Shown one piece after another: positions 55,280-64,000 of a DNA stretch of 64,000 bases (position 1 is the stretch's first letter; every line of letters begins with the position of its first letter). Made by a program: the position numbers and the translations under genes. The DNA comes from Antedon mediterranea. Its lineage: Eukaryota > Echinodermata > Crinoidea > Comatulida > Antedonidae. The stretch is from assembly GCF_964355755.1 (NCBI RefSeq), contig NC_092679.1, positions 10,470,932 to 10,534,931 of the forward strand, read 5' to 3'. The notes under the pieces were generated by a model that was given only the letters and a program-made list of their open reading frames with translations, did no database searches and was not told where the DNA came from.

Positions 55280-58200
55280 ATTTGCTTTATGCATAATAAA
55301 CCAATAGATAAAAAATTATCAATATATTTCAAGTACCGGTAACAAGTATATTATTTTAAACATTTGTCCAGATATTATATTTATTATAAGTTCATTTATA
55401 TAATATGTTGTTTCCGTAATCAAACAATAAATTAGCGTTATCTTAAACACTATTGCCGTGTGGACATGGCGTACCGTATGTTTACATTGTTGTCTTTGTG
55501 AATTCAGAATTATTAATAAAACTTCAGAGAAGTTTGACGGAATGTTCGCACGCCATCCTGGTCTTGTGGTCATATAAACTATTGGTAAAACAACCCAATA
55601 TATTTCAGATCTTAAAGTAGGCCTACAACAGTAACGAATTTGAGATTTGAAAGCAAAGACAAAAATCAAGATGTTAAGATTTAAAAATATTCTCGATAGA
55701 CCATAATGGTTAATTAGGCTACCACAATTTTTCTTGGTGTTTAATTGGCGTATAACATCTATTAGTTGTGGTTGTAGGATGACATGCTAGCTATACCCTA
55801 TCAATCGACTGATATAGGCAGGTGCGTCGCCAGAAATTAATTCTTTGTGCCAATTGATAGGCCTTATCAAACGATTTGATATCAAACAACCGATAGGCTA
55901 TCGGTAAAGTCATTGCTAACTGGTCCACTGAGTCTACTTAAAATGTTTGTACGAATGATTGCGTAAGCTATTGTTTTAGGGTTGTTCAACACAATAGTTT
56001 GTATGGCCCTGTGAGTTAGGTTTTTGAATAGTAGACTTTCTTGATTGAATATTAAATCAAGCACGTGCAGGGTTTCTTTACTAACAATCTTTAGACAAAG
56101 CTTCTAATTGCTGAACAAGCGCTACAGAAACAAAAGGGGCACGCGAACGTCTCTTGCCTGTTGCTATTAAGCAAACAATTGAATGTTTTAATTCTGCTGC
56201 AAGGGATGAAAGAAAAACAAAAGATCTGCATGCGAGTCGCTGATCAGGTGAAATATAACAAACACGCGTCATCTCAAACAGAAGACTCAAAATAATCTGT
56301 TAGGACTATTATTCTACTATAAATCAATTTACGAATTTTACGCCTTTGACTTGACCGTAACGTGTTGGACAAAAGCGCGGGACGTTTGGTCACATATTAC
56401 CGAAGGATAACAATGTAAGTACAGTCGCGTGCCACCACCTGTCTGTATGTTGACATGTATAAGTGCAAACAAAATTCGCTCTTGTTGATTGTAATTGTTG
56501 ATAACAATCGAATCGGCCGAGATAACATTGAATTGACTTTTATCAATTGTGTTCCTCTTTGTAATTATCTTGTCAAATAGAAAAGTCATTCATATAACAC
56601 AGCAAGGTACACCCACACTTGATTACTGTATATCTTCTTTCTCCATAGAGGCGGAGTTAACACACTATGCCTATGGCATAGTAACCCGGAAAATGGAATG
56701 TTTTAGAGAGACACTGAACAATTGTTGAATTGAAACAAAATAAAACCAGACTAGTCTTCCCTGTAAATGTTAATTCTCTGATCATCACTACTAGGACGCA
56801 ACGGGAAGGAAAGGGAAATGTCTAGTTAATTTTATCAATACCGATTCAATAATTGTCCGTAGTGGCTATCCTTTGCGTTACTACGCCATGACATAGAAAT
56901 AATATTATATCTCTATGGTCTTACGCTACGGTTGTTTTCTACAATCCTCAACCACTGATGATGTTCGTATTACTATAGATTAATTAATACAAATGCAGAT
57001 TAATTAATACAAATGCACATTGATGATGAAATTAAATTAATTAACCGGCATTTTTCATTTAATCCCTTTAACATCATTTTTATTTATACTGACTATCTGC
57101 CAAAACTACTTTAATTACACTTACGGTAAAGATATGATCTATAATTATTTTAATACTGGCTGAGTAAACTGAGGTCTATGTACAATAAGGCGTGCAGATT
57201 CTATTTTTCATTTATGAAATATGGTTATCCATTATCTTCAGTTTTAGGGTGTTGACCAAGTTTAAAGGTTAATAACAATGTGCTTATTTCTCACGCCATT
57301 TCACACAATCTAACATCACAAAACAAGATTTCATATTATTTGAATCCTAGATCGGCAAACATTAAACGTGAAGCCTTGCCGGGTGTATGTTGTGACTCCA
57401 CTTGTACCACCAACCAGGCTTGCAGATGTCTACAATGAGAAAGCAATTGATCCCAGACTTGGGTGTTCGTTTTGATATGGCCGATAGCATGGACATGGAA
57501 CATGTGCAGACCCGAGGAAAGATCAGGTGTTTTGCCTTTACTATTGGGCACTGTACAACTAGGCCTCTGTCGATATTATTTCTTTAGCCTATCCCGAGAT
57601 CAATGTACCCTTACTCAATCCTAGACGTATATAAATATGTTTGTTTATATATGTTTATTAAAGTAAATTAATTATTACACTAATGCAAAGGTAGCTACTA
57701 GGAATCAGTTGCCGAAAATGTAAGCAAAAAAATGTCTGGGGACAACTCCGTAGTTATGATGGTACCGGTACCGGTACCATAGTTTTGAAATTACTGTCAA
57801 TACTTGATACATTATTTCGTATCAACCGCTTACTGGTAGGCGGTCAATTTGTTGGTCATCGTATTTACCGGTACCCCTCAAAATCAACACTCCATCACCA
57901 ATGAACACTGGGTTTATACAGTACCGCTTACTTCTTATTTCATCTAACCATGTTCTAGTATGGCAATACCTACTATTGCAGATAGGCCCAGTCTACTTTA
58001 AATGTCACCTAACCCAATCCCTTATACCAGTACCCCATCGAAATATAAACTTGAGCATACAGACAGGTAGGCCTATAATCCATAATAACCTACTGCCACC
58101 AGCAGTCACATATTACGGACGGGACCGTATCTATTTAAAATTGATGCCCATACCGTACACTATTAAAACTATTATTTTAAACCAAAACAATCTTTTAGTC

Positions 58201-59230
58201 TGTTTGAAATGACATGTTAAAGCATTATAACCAACAATATTTTTCATTTAAGAAGACAAGTACACTAGGGCCTCAGTTTTTTGTTTTTTTGAACAAGACT
58301 AGAAATTCTCACACAAGTGAATCCTTTATTTGTCTTGATTTGTTTTTTTTTTTAGTTTCGTTCGTCTCACTGTATTTTTATCGAATGTTGTGTCGTGTTT
58401 ATACCATGGAGTAATAATGAATTACTCCCTGGTTATACCATAAAAAATAAGTACTTACTTCCCATAGTTACAAGATCTACCGAAACTGCCAATTATTAAA
58501 TTGTCTACTTAAGTACGGTACGAAAGGTAATACAATTAAATCGACGGATTTAAGCTTGTGGGCACGCGAATTAAGTTCCAGAAACAATACCGGTAGCCTA
58601 TCAAAAAGATCTTACCTAATTCTCGCATGATTAAAATAAAGATCATAAACTAATTACAGTAGACAAATCCGGCTCCAACTAATTTAGAAATAGCGACTGA
58701 CTAACCCCTCCCCTACCGCTCCATCTCACCTCCATGTTACTACCCGTAATAATAATTGATAGGTCTGTATGTATGTTTTAAAAAAACGGGGTTTCTATTG
58801 GTGGAAGTTTTGAAGTTGGAACTTGGCCTATTTCAATTAAGCCTGGCCCTTTTGAATTGTATTCAAACAAAAGACTTAAAAATCTAGATGGCAGGTGCTG
58901 AACCCACTCGGTTACCCCAGCTGACTATACATGGTAGCACACTAACAATAGCCTTATTGTAAATAAACGCCACGCGACTCTGACAAAAGGTGTAATAATA
59001 TTAATATGTTACCCTTTTTCGGCGAGAGAGTATGGCATCGTTGGTGTTTTTTTTTTTTTTAAATACGAATTTTACAATGTTAGATGTTATTGGGTGGCTT
59101 GCCATTCCTTAACTTTCGATCAATATATGGAGTGAAACACATTTCACGAGATAATTAATCTCTGTTTGCGGAAATGGTTGGTAGATATTACGACAATGCT
59201 TTGTTCCCTCAACCAGGGCACGCGACTCCT
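55280..59230. promoter_or_regulatory. Upstream region of the Delta gene, no gene recognised
   Basis: No transposon or protein family was recognised in about 3.9 kb. Open frames at 55319-55669 (minus), 57336-57587 (both strands) and 57901-58212 (plus) lack known motifs. Candidate sites include two E-boxes 26 bp apart (CAGGTG at 58892-58897, CAGCTG at 58918-58923) and one Su(H)-consensus match on the minus strand (TGTGAGAA, 58306-58313). All are short motifs expected by chance at some rate. Calling this a regulatory region is inference from position. Confidence 0.35.
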
Positions 59231-59234
59231 TTTC

Positions 59235-59262
59235 GTATGCTAATGAGCATACCACTATATAA
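59235..59262 (+). promoter_or_regulatory. Candidate core promoter: dyad plus TATATAA
   Basis: TATATAA at 59256-59262 is preceded, four bases away, by the 18-bp dyad GTATGCT-AATG-AGCATAC (59235-59252), which contains an octamer-like ATGCTAAT. Transcription would start near 59285-59295, giving a leader of about 330 nt before the ATG at 59624. The leader holds an upstream ATG (59399) opening a 41-codon frame that stops at 59523. Not proved by transcripts. Confidence 0.5.
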
Positions 59263-59623
59263 CACAAGTCACCGACTGAAATCGGCAGACTTGCTTAGAG
59301 AAAAACAACACACGTTACTACTTTAACGTTGAAATATAATCTTGTCAACATCTTTACTTGTAAAACAACTTGCCTCTGGAATATTTCTTGGATTTATATG
59401 TTTTGTTTCTATTACAGTACTAGGAAGTTTGATGAAGTGTTGGTTTTGTTGTCCGCCCTCTCGAGTCAGGTCTTAAGCTCCGCCCCCAAATGTGCGTTGC
59501 GTATAAGGCCGGCTATTCTGTAAAATATCAAACATTCAATTTATAGATCTGTTGGAAATATACCAAGTAGACGTTACGCACATTTGGTGTAACATTGCGC
59601 CTGTACGGCGTTGTTTCATCACC

Positions 59624-59695
59624 ATGGCTTGCGTTCGTCTATCGTGCAGTTTTACGTTAATTACTGCTATTCAATTTTTATTAAATTTATCAAAG
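59624..59695 (+). CDS. Delta: Delta exon 1: signal peptide
   Basis: Encodes residues 1-24, MACVRL followed by a hydrophobic core (FTLITAIQFLL). The start has a strong Kozak context (CACCATGG). The donor is CAAAG|GTACGT and the intron is 135 bp, phase 0. The frame stays open into the intron, so the exon end rests on the donor and on the homology restarting at 59831. Confidence 0.85.
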
Positions 59696-62600
59696 GTACG
59701 TATACTTCTTTCAATTGAATACACCCGTTATATGTTCTTATTTATATATTCATTCGTCACTTTTAATCTCGTAATTATTATTATTATTACTGTTAATGTC
59801 ATTTTTTTAATTTATGAAATTGTATTTCAGGTGTCTTCGAATAGTTATTTCGAGATTAAACTAAATTCATTCTCAAATGATGCAAAAGTGGACAATATTG
59901 GACAGTGTTGTACGGGAAATTCTGATTATACCAATCATTGTAATTCATCAGTTTGCAGGACTTTTTTTCAAATATGCCTCACAAATTACCAAGTGGACAT
60001 ACCTATGTCACCAGAATGTACATTTGGACGTCAAGTTACGCCTGTAATCGGGGAAAATACTTTTAACGATTCATTTCAAAATGAATTTGTGAATCCTATC
60101 CGAATACCGATGGAATTTGTGTGGCCGGTAAGTGCAAATTTACGCTTTCTTAAAACCATTTTCGATGTTTTATAAATTATAGTTCGTAGTTTTAACTGTT
60201 TGTGAATTGTATGCTTCTTTCAAATACGGTACTTATTTTATGTTCACTTGAAAATAAATATTACATTTTATTCATTTAGGGTGACTTTTTGTTGATAATA
60301 GAGGCAATGCATGATGCCAGTGGGGTGCACGTTGAAGAAGGTAAATATGTTTTCCTTTAAATATTTCAGTAATATTGATTTGATCGTTATAAGAAACGCA
60401 TGGTCGATAGTCGTTGTTACCAGCCCAGTAGCTTGTACTGTACCCTCAACGTGTTATTCTTCTTAAAAGAATAGAATCTATTATGTGTGATTGATGCCAT
60501 TGTGTTAAAATGTCTTTTGTTAGATTCAATAGTCCAGCTGCTAAGGACTTGTGTTTACCTAGTCCATTCATGATCTAGGACTCTCAATTCAACATATTGA
60601 TTGCCCATCTTGTCGCGTGTCCTCCACCAGCAAAATAAGATAAGCACCTTCAGTGTTTTAGTCGCCCGCTTATGTAATCTTATCAAACATTAGCAACCGG
60701 CAATTTAACTGTTTGTATTACATTACTATTATTTCACTTCACATTTAATTAATGTAATGTTTTGTTGGTTAGTTACGGAATGAACGCCGAAAGTAGCACC
60801 AGCTGGTCTGGGTTTTTTAATGCTTCGGGCGATTGTCGATCGTTTTTCAATGCATTTTGTATTGTTTAATAAGCAACACCATTAGATGAATACAGTAAAC
60901 CTACTAAGAATCCATTGACAGTAGTTATTTAGAACAATTTTATGACTGTTATTATTATTTTGTATAACTATAAGGCATATAATTATTTGTTAATTTCTCA
61001 AAGGTTCCGAACGAAAATTGTTGACACGTTTAGCAATGACTGACGCTATTGACGCATCGAAGACATGGACCAACTCAACGCACATGGATCAAAATCATAC
61101 ATTGCACTTCTCTTACCGCGTAGTGTGCAATAATAATAGATATGGACCTCAATGTGCAACGGAATGTACACCAAGGGACAATTACTTTTCTCATTACACG
61201 TGTGATTCGGAGGGTAATAAAGTATGTCTTGACGGATGGACTGGCCCAAACTGTATAACTCGTAAGTTCTCATCTGTTCAGTTACATTTGTACTTCTTAT
61301 TTCCGTCTTTGCTTACAAACCCCAACCCCAATGTAACGAAATATAATAATTAAAATTTTTTGGCCATTTTATAGCTGTGTGTGATGAATGTGTACATGGT
61401 TACTGTACTGCACCAAACCAGTGCGAGTGTCAAGCCGGCTGGAAAGGTGAACAATGTGACGAGTGTATCACACACCCCAGTTGCGACAATGGTTTCTGTT
61501 ACACCGCGTTTCAATGTATTTGCAAGACCGGCTGGAGGGGTGTCTTCTGTAATTTTGGTAAATATCTTATTTTAGTTTTGTAATTATCTGTAATAAAATA
61601 AATTAGACGGTTGTCACTTTACTAAACTTTTTTATTCTACTTTTAGATGCAACATTCTGCACGGAGAATAACCCATGTAGACATGGTGGAATATGTGAGC
61701 ACACTGATAATGGCAGTGGCTACCAGTGCAACTGTCCAACAGGTACAACTGGTTCACATTGCGAGATCTTAGAAGCAGATAACAGCTGCCAATGTGAAAA
61801 TGGAGCTACATGTAGAGTAAGTCAACTTGCTAATTATTTTCATTTAAACATGGCATGTTGCCATATATTTGAAATCAAAATAGTTATCTAAATTCTTTTA
61901 AGCAAAAATAATTAAAGGAATTGCGAAATGTAATCTGTTAAAAAGTATCGTTTTAAATGGTCTATTCATTGTGATCAATTGAAAGCATTCATTTGAAAAG
62001 CATGCATACAACTGAAAGGTTATATAAATAACTTTGTATATTTAGATATTCCATAAATATTAAATTCTGTTCAGTTGTATTGTTTTCATTAATTGATTTG
62101 AAATGGAATGTGATAGTTTAAATCATGGATGAATTATGAAATACACTTGTACCCCTATCTTATTTAATTATATTTGTCTTTCAGTTTGTTGACGATGGTG
62201 TTCAAGTGTGTGATTGTCCTACTGGATATTTTGGTTCCATGTGTGAAAACTATGACAATTGTCAGTCGATTGATGCACTGTGTCAAAACGGTAAGTTTAA
62301 TTTATTTTCGATAACTTTGTATATGTTAATTGTATATTTTGTGTTCATTAGACTGTAAAATCAACTTTATATAATGTATGTTTTTGGTTTGAATTTTCAG
62401 GAGGTACATGTTCAAATGGTGAAGATACATATTTATGTGCTTGTCCAGATGGTTTTATTGGAAATAATTGTGAAACAAACATCTGTTTAGATAACCCTTG
62501 TTTAAATGGAGGTACATGCATGGGATTGGAAGATAGTATGCGATGTGATTGCCCAACTGGATATAGTGGAATACATTGCCAAATACTTGAAAATGCGTGT

Positions 62601-63767
62601 TTATTACAACCTTGTGCTAATGGTGGAATTTGTTTTATTCTTGAAAATGATTATCGTTGTAACTGCCCTGAAGGATTTGAAGGAAAAGATTGCAGTGTGA
62701 ACATAAATGAATGTGCCAGCAACCCTTGCAAAAATGGAGCTACATGCAAAGATCTTGTTAATAACTTTGAATGTATTTGCACACAAGAATGGCAGGGAGA
62801 ACTATGTGATCATGTGTCTGACATTATGTCTACTACATTAGAGAATGATCAGCCTACACAGGAATCAATTCATGTTACACATACAAAAGTGTTGCAAACG
62901 AAGAAACCAGTTTCTAATGACAACTTACAGCTGTATAATCAAAATGAATCTACGGATACAGAACTTAAGCAGATTTTAATATACTGTTTCTGTGGACTAC
63001 TTATTGTGTTGATAATTATTCTTCTCTGCATTATTGTATATAGAAAAAAACAAATTAATACTGATGACATTGAAAATAGACCTTGTGATAGTGAACCAAA
63101 TAATAAAAAAGTTTACACAGACAATTTTACACAACAGAAAAAAGTATTACCATTATCAAGCATCAGTATTAAAGTTTGCAATGAAGAAAGTGACAGTTAT
63201 AGTAAAGGAACAAGCAAACAATTTTCCAATTTTGAAGATTATAAAAAGGATATTTATTCACAAGTTTTAAAAGAAAATTCTGATTCTTTATCTGAAAAAA
63301 TCTCTAAACATTCATACAAAAAAAAAATTCCAGAGCGAAGGAAACATACTGATATTTGCCAAGTTGAAAGCTATTCACCAGTGCTAATAAAGTAAGTAAA
63401 CTTTTATTTTGTTTATTTTATTTGTAATATAAAAAAATATAATATATAAAATGTTTGTGAACAATAAATTCATAATTCAATTCAATTTCTTTATTGCTGC
63501 AAATGCCATCAAGGGCTAATATCTGCTTAAACATACTACATCATACAAACATATTTACATTTAAAATTGTTGTTATGATTACTATAGTTATTTTCATTAC
63601 TAAATAAATAAATAATAAATAACCTTTTGCTTTTGCATATTACTAAATCACACCAATTTTTTTTTAGGTCCGATGTACAAGGAAAGCAAGGGAAACAATT
63701 AAATATTAGTGAAAACTCAACACTAAGGAAAGAGCAATGTTCGAAGGCAGATTGTTTAGCTACACAG
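59624..63767 (+). CDS. Delta: Delta-type Notch ligand, nine exons seen, C-terminus possibly beyond window
   Basis: Membrane ligand for Notch on the neighbouring cell. Coding exons with GT-AG introns: 59624-59695, 59831-60127, 60280-60340, 61004-61261, 61375-61557, 61647-61816, 62185-62290, 62401-63391, 63668-63767; all phases agree, giving 746 residues so far. Domains: signal peptide 1-24; MNNL about 25-180; DSL 185-227 with six cysteines (185, 194, 198, 210, 218, 227) and CLDGWTG; EGF 1-8 at 232-257, 260-288, 295-329, 338-367, 373-406, 411-442, 449-480, 487-518, the last with a calcium-binding NINEC start; transmembrane helix about 574-596, then RKK; Lys/Ser-rich tail. Eight EGFs and no VWC-like region indicate Delta, not Jagged/Serrate. 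EGF4 has only one residue between its first two cysteines. The start is chosen by the CACCATGG context and leader peptide. The tail ends LATQ before a donor; an added V would give a Delta-like ATxV PDZ ligand. Confidence 0.95.
59831..60127 (+). CDS. Delta: Delta exon 2: MNNL domain, main part
   Basis: Residues 25-123. It opens with the FEIKLNSFSN block, then GQCCTGN, CRTFFQICLTNYQ, CTFGRQVTPVIG and NPIRIPMEFVWP. These are the conserved N-terminal blocks of Delta ligands, in order, involved in Notch binding. Acceptor TATTTCAG, donor CCG|GTAAGT, phase 0 on both sides. Confidence 0.9.
60280..60340 (+). CDS. Delta: Delta exon 3: end of MNNL core
   Basis: Encodes GDFLLIIEAMHDASGVHVEE, matching the 'WPG-F-LIIEA-H' block that follows the MNNL core in Delta proteins. 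Acceptor CATTTAG, donor GAAG|GTAAAT, ending in phase 1. Only 61 nt. Confidence 0.85.
61004..61261 (+). CDS. Delta: Delta exon 4: linker and DSL domain
   Basis: Residues 144-229. It has a linker (LLTRLAMTDAIDASKTW, LHFSYRVVC) and the complete DSL domain: YGPQC, C-TPRDNYFSHYTC, GNKVCLDGWTGPNC. The DSL is the main Notch-contact module. Donor ACTC|GTAAGT, phase 1. Confidence 0.92.
61375..61557 (+). CDS. Delta: Delta exon 5: EGF repeats 1 and 2
   Basis: Residues 230-290. It holds the two atypical EGFs that always follow the DSL domain in Delta/Jagged ligands, with GEQCDECITHPSC and CKTGWRGVFC. Acceptor TTTTATAG, donor TTTG|GTAAAT, phase 1. Confidence 0.92.
61647..61816 (+). CDS. Delta: Delta exon 6: EGF 3 and start of EGF 4
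   Basis: Residues 291-347. EGF3 is complete (NPCRHGGIC, GSGYQCNCPTGTTGSHC). EGF4 begins with the closely spaced CQCENGATC. Acceptor CTTTTAG, donor AGA|GTAAGT, phase 0. Confidence 0.9.
62185..62290 (+). CDS. Delta: Delta exon 7: end of EGF 4, start of EGF 5
   Basis: Residues 348-382 plus one base. Completes EGF4 (VCDCPTGYFGSMC) and starts EGF5 (CQSIDALCQN). Acceptor TCTTTCAG, donor AACG|GTAAGT, phase 1. Confidence 0.9.
62401..63391 (+). CDS. Delta: Delta exon 8: EGF 5-8, transmembrane helix, most of tail
   Basis: Residues 383-712. Contains the rest of EGF5, EGF6-8, a Thr/Ser-rich stalk of about 55 residues, the helix (ILIYCFCGLLIVLIIILLCI), the RKK stop-transfer signal, and a Lys/Ser-rich intracellular region with many lysines available for ubiquitin. 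The exon ends at the GTAAGT donor at 63392. Unspliced reading would stop at once (AAG TAA, 63390-63395). Confidence 0.9.
63668..63767 (+). CDS. Delta: Delta exon 9: C-terminal tail, up to LATQ
   Basis: Acceptor TTTTTTTTAG. Reads SDVQGKQGKQLNISENS then TLRKEQCSKADCLATQ, which aligns in style with the '(E/D)C-(V/I)ATEV' end of Delta proteins. CAG is followed by a fair donor (GTAGGT). If not spliced, the protein would end VGKV with TAA at 63780-63782. The acceptor, frame and C-terminal similarity support the exon. The final residue(s) are undecided. Confidence 0.75.
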
Positions 63768-64000
63768 GTAGGTAAAGTTTAATTTATAATTTTACGAATT
63801 TTAAGTTATGGTATAATACAATGTAGCTATATCTATTCACCAACTGCTAACTTGCATAGAAAACTATAATTCAAACACCCTAAAAAAATTAAAATTATTT
63901 TAAAACAAGGAGTACTTTACTTTGAGAAATTAGCCTTTAACAATAGATGGAGGCAGCTGGTAGGTAATTACCTGCATAATACAGTATATCACACTCGCTC
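63768..64000 (+). other. Downstream of Delta exon 9, intron or 3' UTR
   Basis: Either the next intron or the start of the 3' UTR. No convincing exon adding a terminal valine was found before the window edge. Confidence 0.4.

Noticed and set aside
55319-55669. 116-codon minus frame
   Set aside because: Low-complexity Ile/Tyr-rich end, no family motif, no splice or promoter support.
57336-57587. Overlapping open frames on both strands upstream of Delta
   Set aside because: No recognisable motif, short, and mutually overlapping; composition alone can explain them.
58880-58925. tRNA A-box-like sequence on the minus strand (AACCGAGTGGGTT)
   Set aside because: No matching B box, stems or terminator; too short to call a tRNA or SINE.
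59552-59623. Upstream in-frame extension of Delta exon 1
   Set aside because: No earlier ATG in frame; the ATG at 59624 has a strong context and begins a proper signal peptide.
59624-63767. Jagged/Serrate or Notch receptor as alternative identity
   Set aside because: Only eight EGF repeats, no cysteine-rich VWC-like region, no LNR or ankyrin repeats; MNNL-DSL-EGF8-TM order fits Delta.

Overview
The window is animal genomic DNA: intron-containing, A+T-rich, and dominated by decayed non-LTR retrotransposons, satellites and foldback repeats. Very frequent palindromic TAGGCCTA and TACCGGTA octamers, many AATAAT-tailed CR1/L2-type LINEs, a Penelope-like element, and a Delta-type Notch ligand fit a marine invertebrate deuterostome (echinoderm or hemichordate). 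That placement is an impression, not proof. No prokaryotic, plasmid or CRISPR features were seen.

Only one host protein gene is well supported: a Delta-family Notch ligand on the + strand at the right end. Its start codon is at 59624, nine coding exons are visible, and the last visible exon ends at 63767 in phase 0. The protein reads signal peptide, MNNL domain, DSL domain, eight EGF repeats, one transmembrane helix and a Lys-rich tail ending in an ATQ(V)-like PDZ-ligand sequence. The true C-terminus is probably in an exon near or beyond the right edge. A TATA box at 59256 with an adjacent 18-bp dyad is a plausible core promoter. The 3.6 kb upstream (about 55.7-59.2 kb) is free of recognisable transposons.

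Layout: 1-5.6 kb, a LINE split by a 3.3 kb nested insertion. 6.6-7.1 kb, a satellite of about 100 bp period. 9.1-11.6 kb, a CR1/L2-like LINE with a (TTA)n tail. 11.6-15.0 kb, rearranged direct and inverted repeats enclosing a tRNA-like cassette at 13099. 15.6-27.7 kb, fragments of at least six LINEs, one split by a (CCGA)n foldback element and one (Tx1-like) carrying a 613-bp tandem duplication. 27.7-31.9 kb, unannotated A+T-rich DNA. 31.9-33.1 kb, a 5'-truncated Penelope-like element encoding a GIY-YIG endonuclease. 33.2-35.4 kb, the best-preserved LINE. 35.4-49.8 kb, repeat families, two minisatellites, an AACGTT-rich satellite and more LINE pieces. 52.96-54.5 kb, a 61-bp minisatellite whose last unit belongs to a perfect 80-bp inverted repeat in a mosaic of local inverted copies.

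No multi-gene system was found. The most unusual items are the 52.9-54.5 kb satellite/inverted-repeat mosaic, the tRNA-like cassette, the dispersed (CCGA)n foldback family, and the split C-terminus of the Delta gene. All homology calls were made by eye from translated motifs. Element boundaries are approximate.
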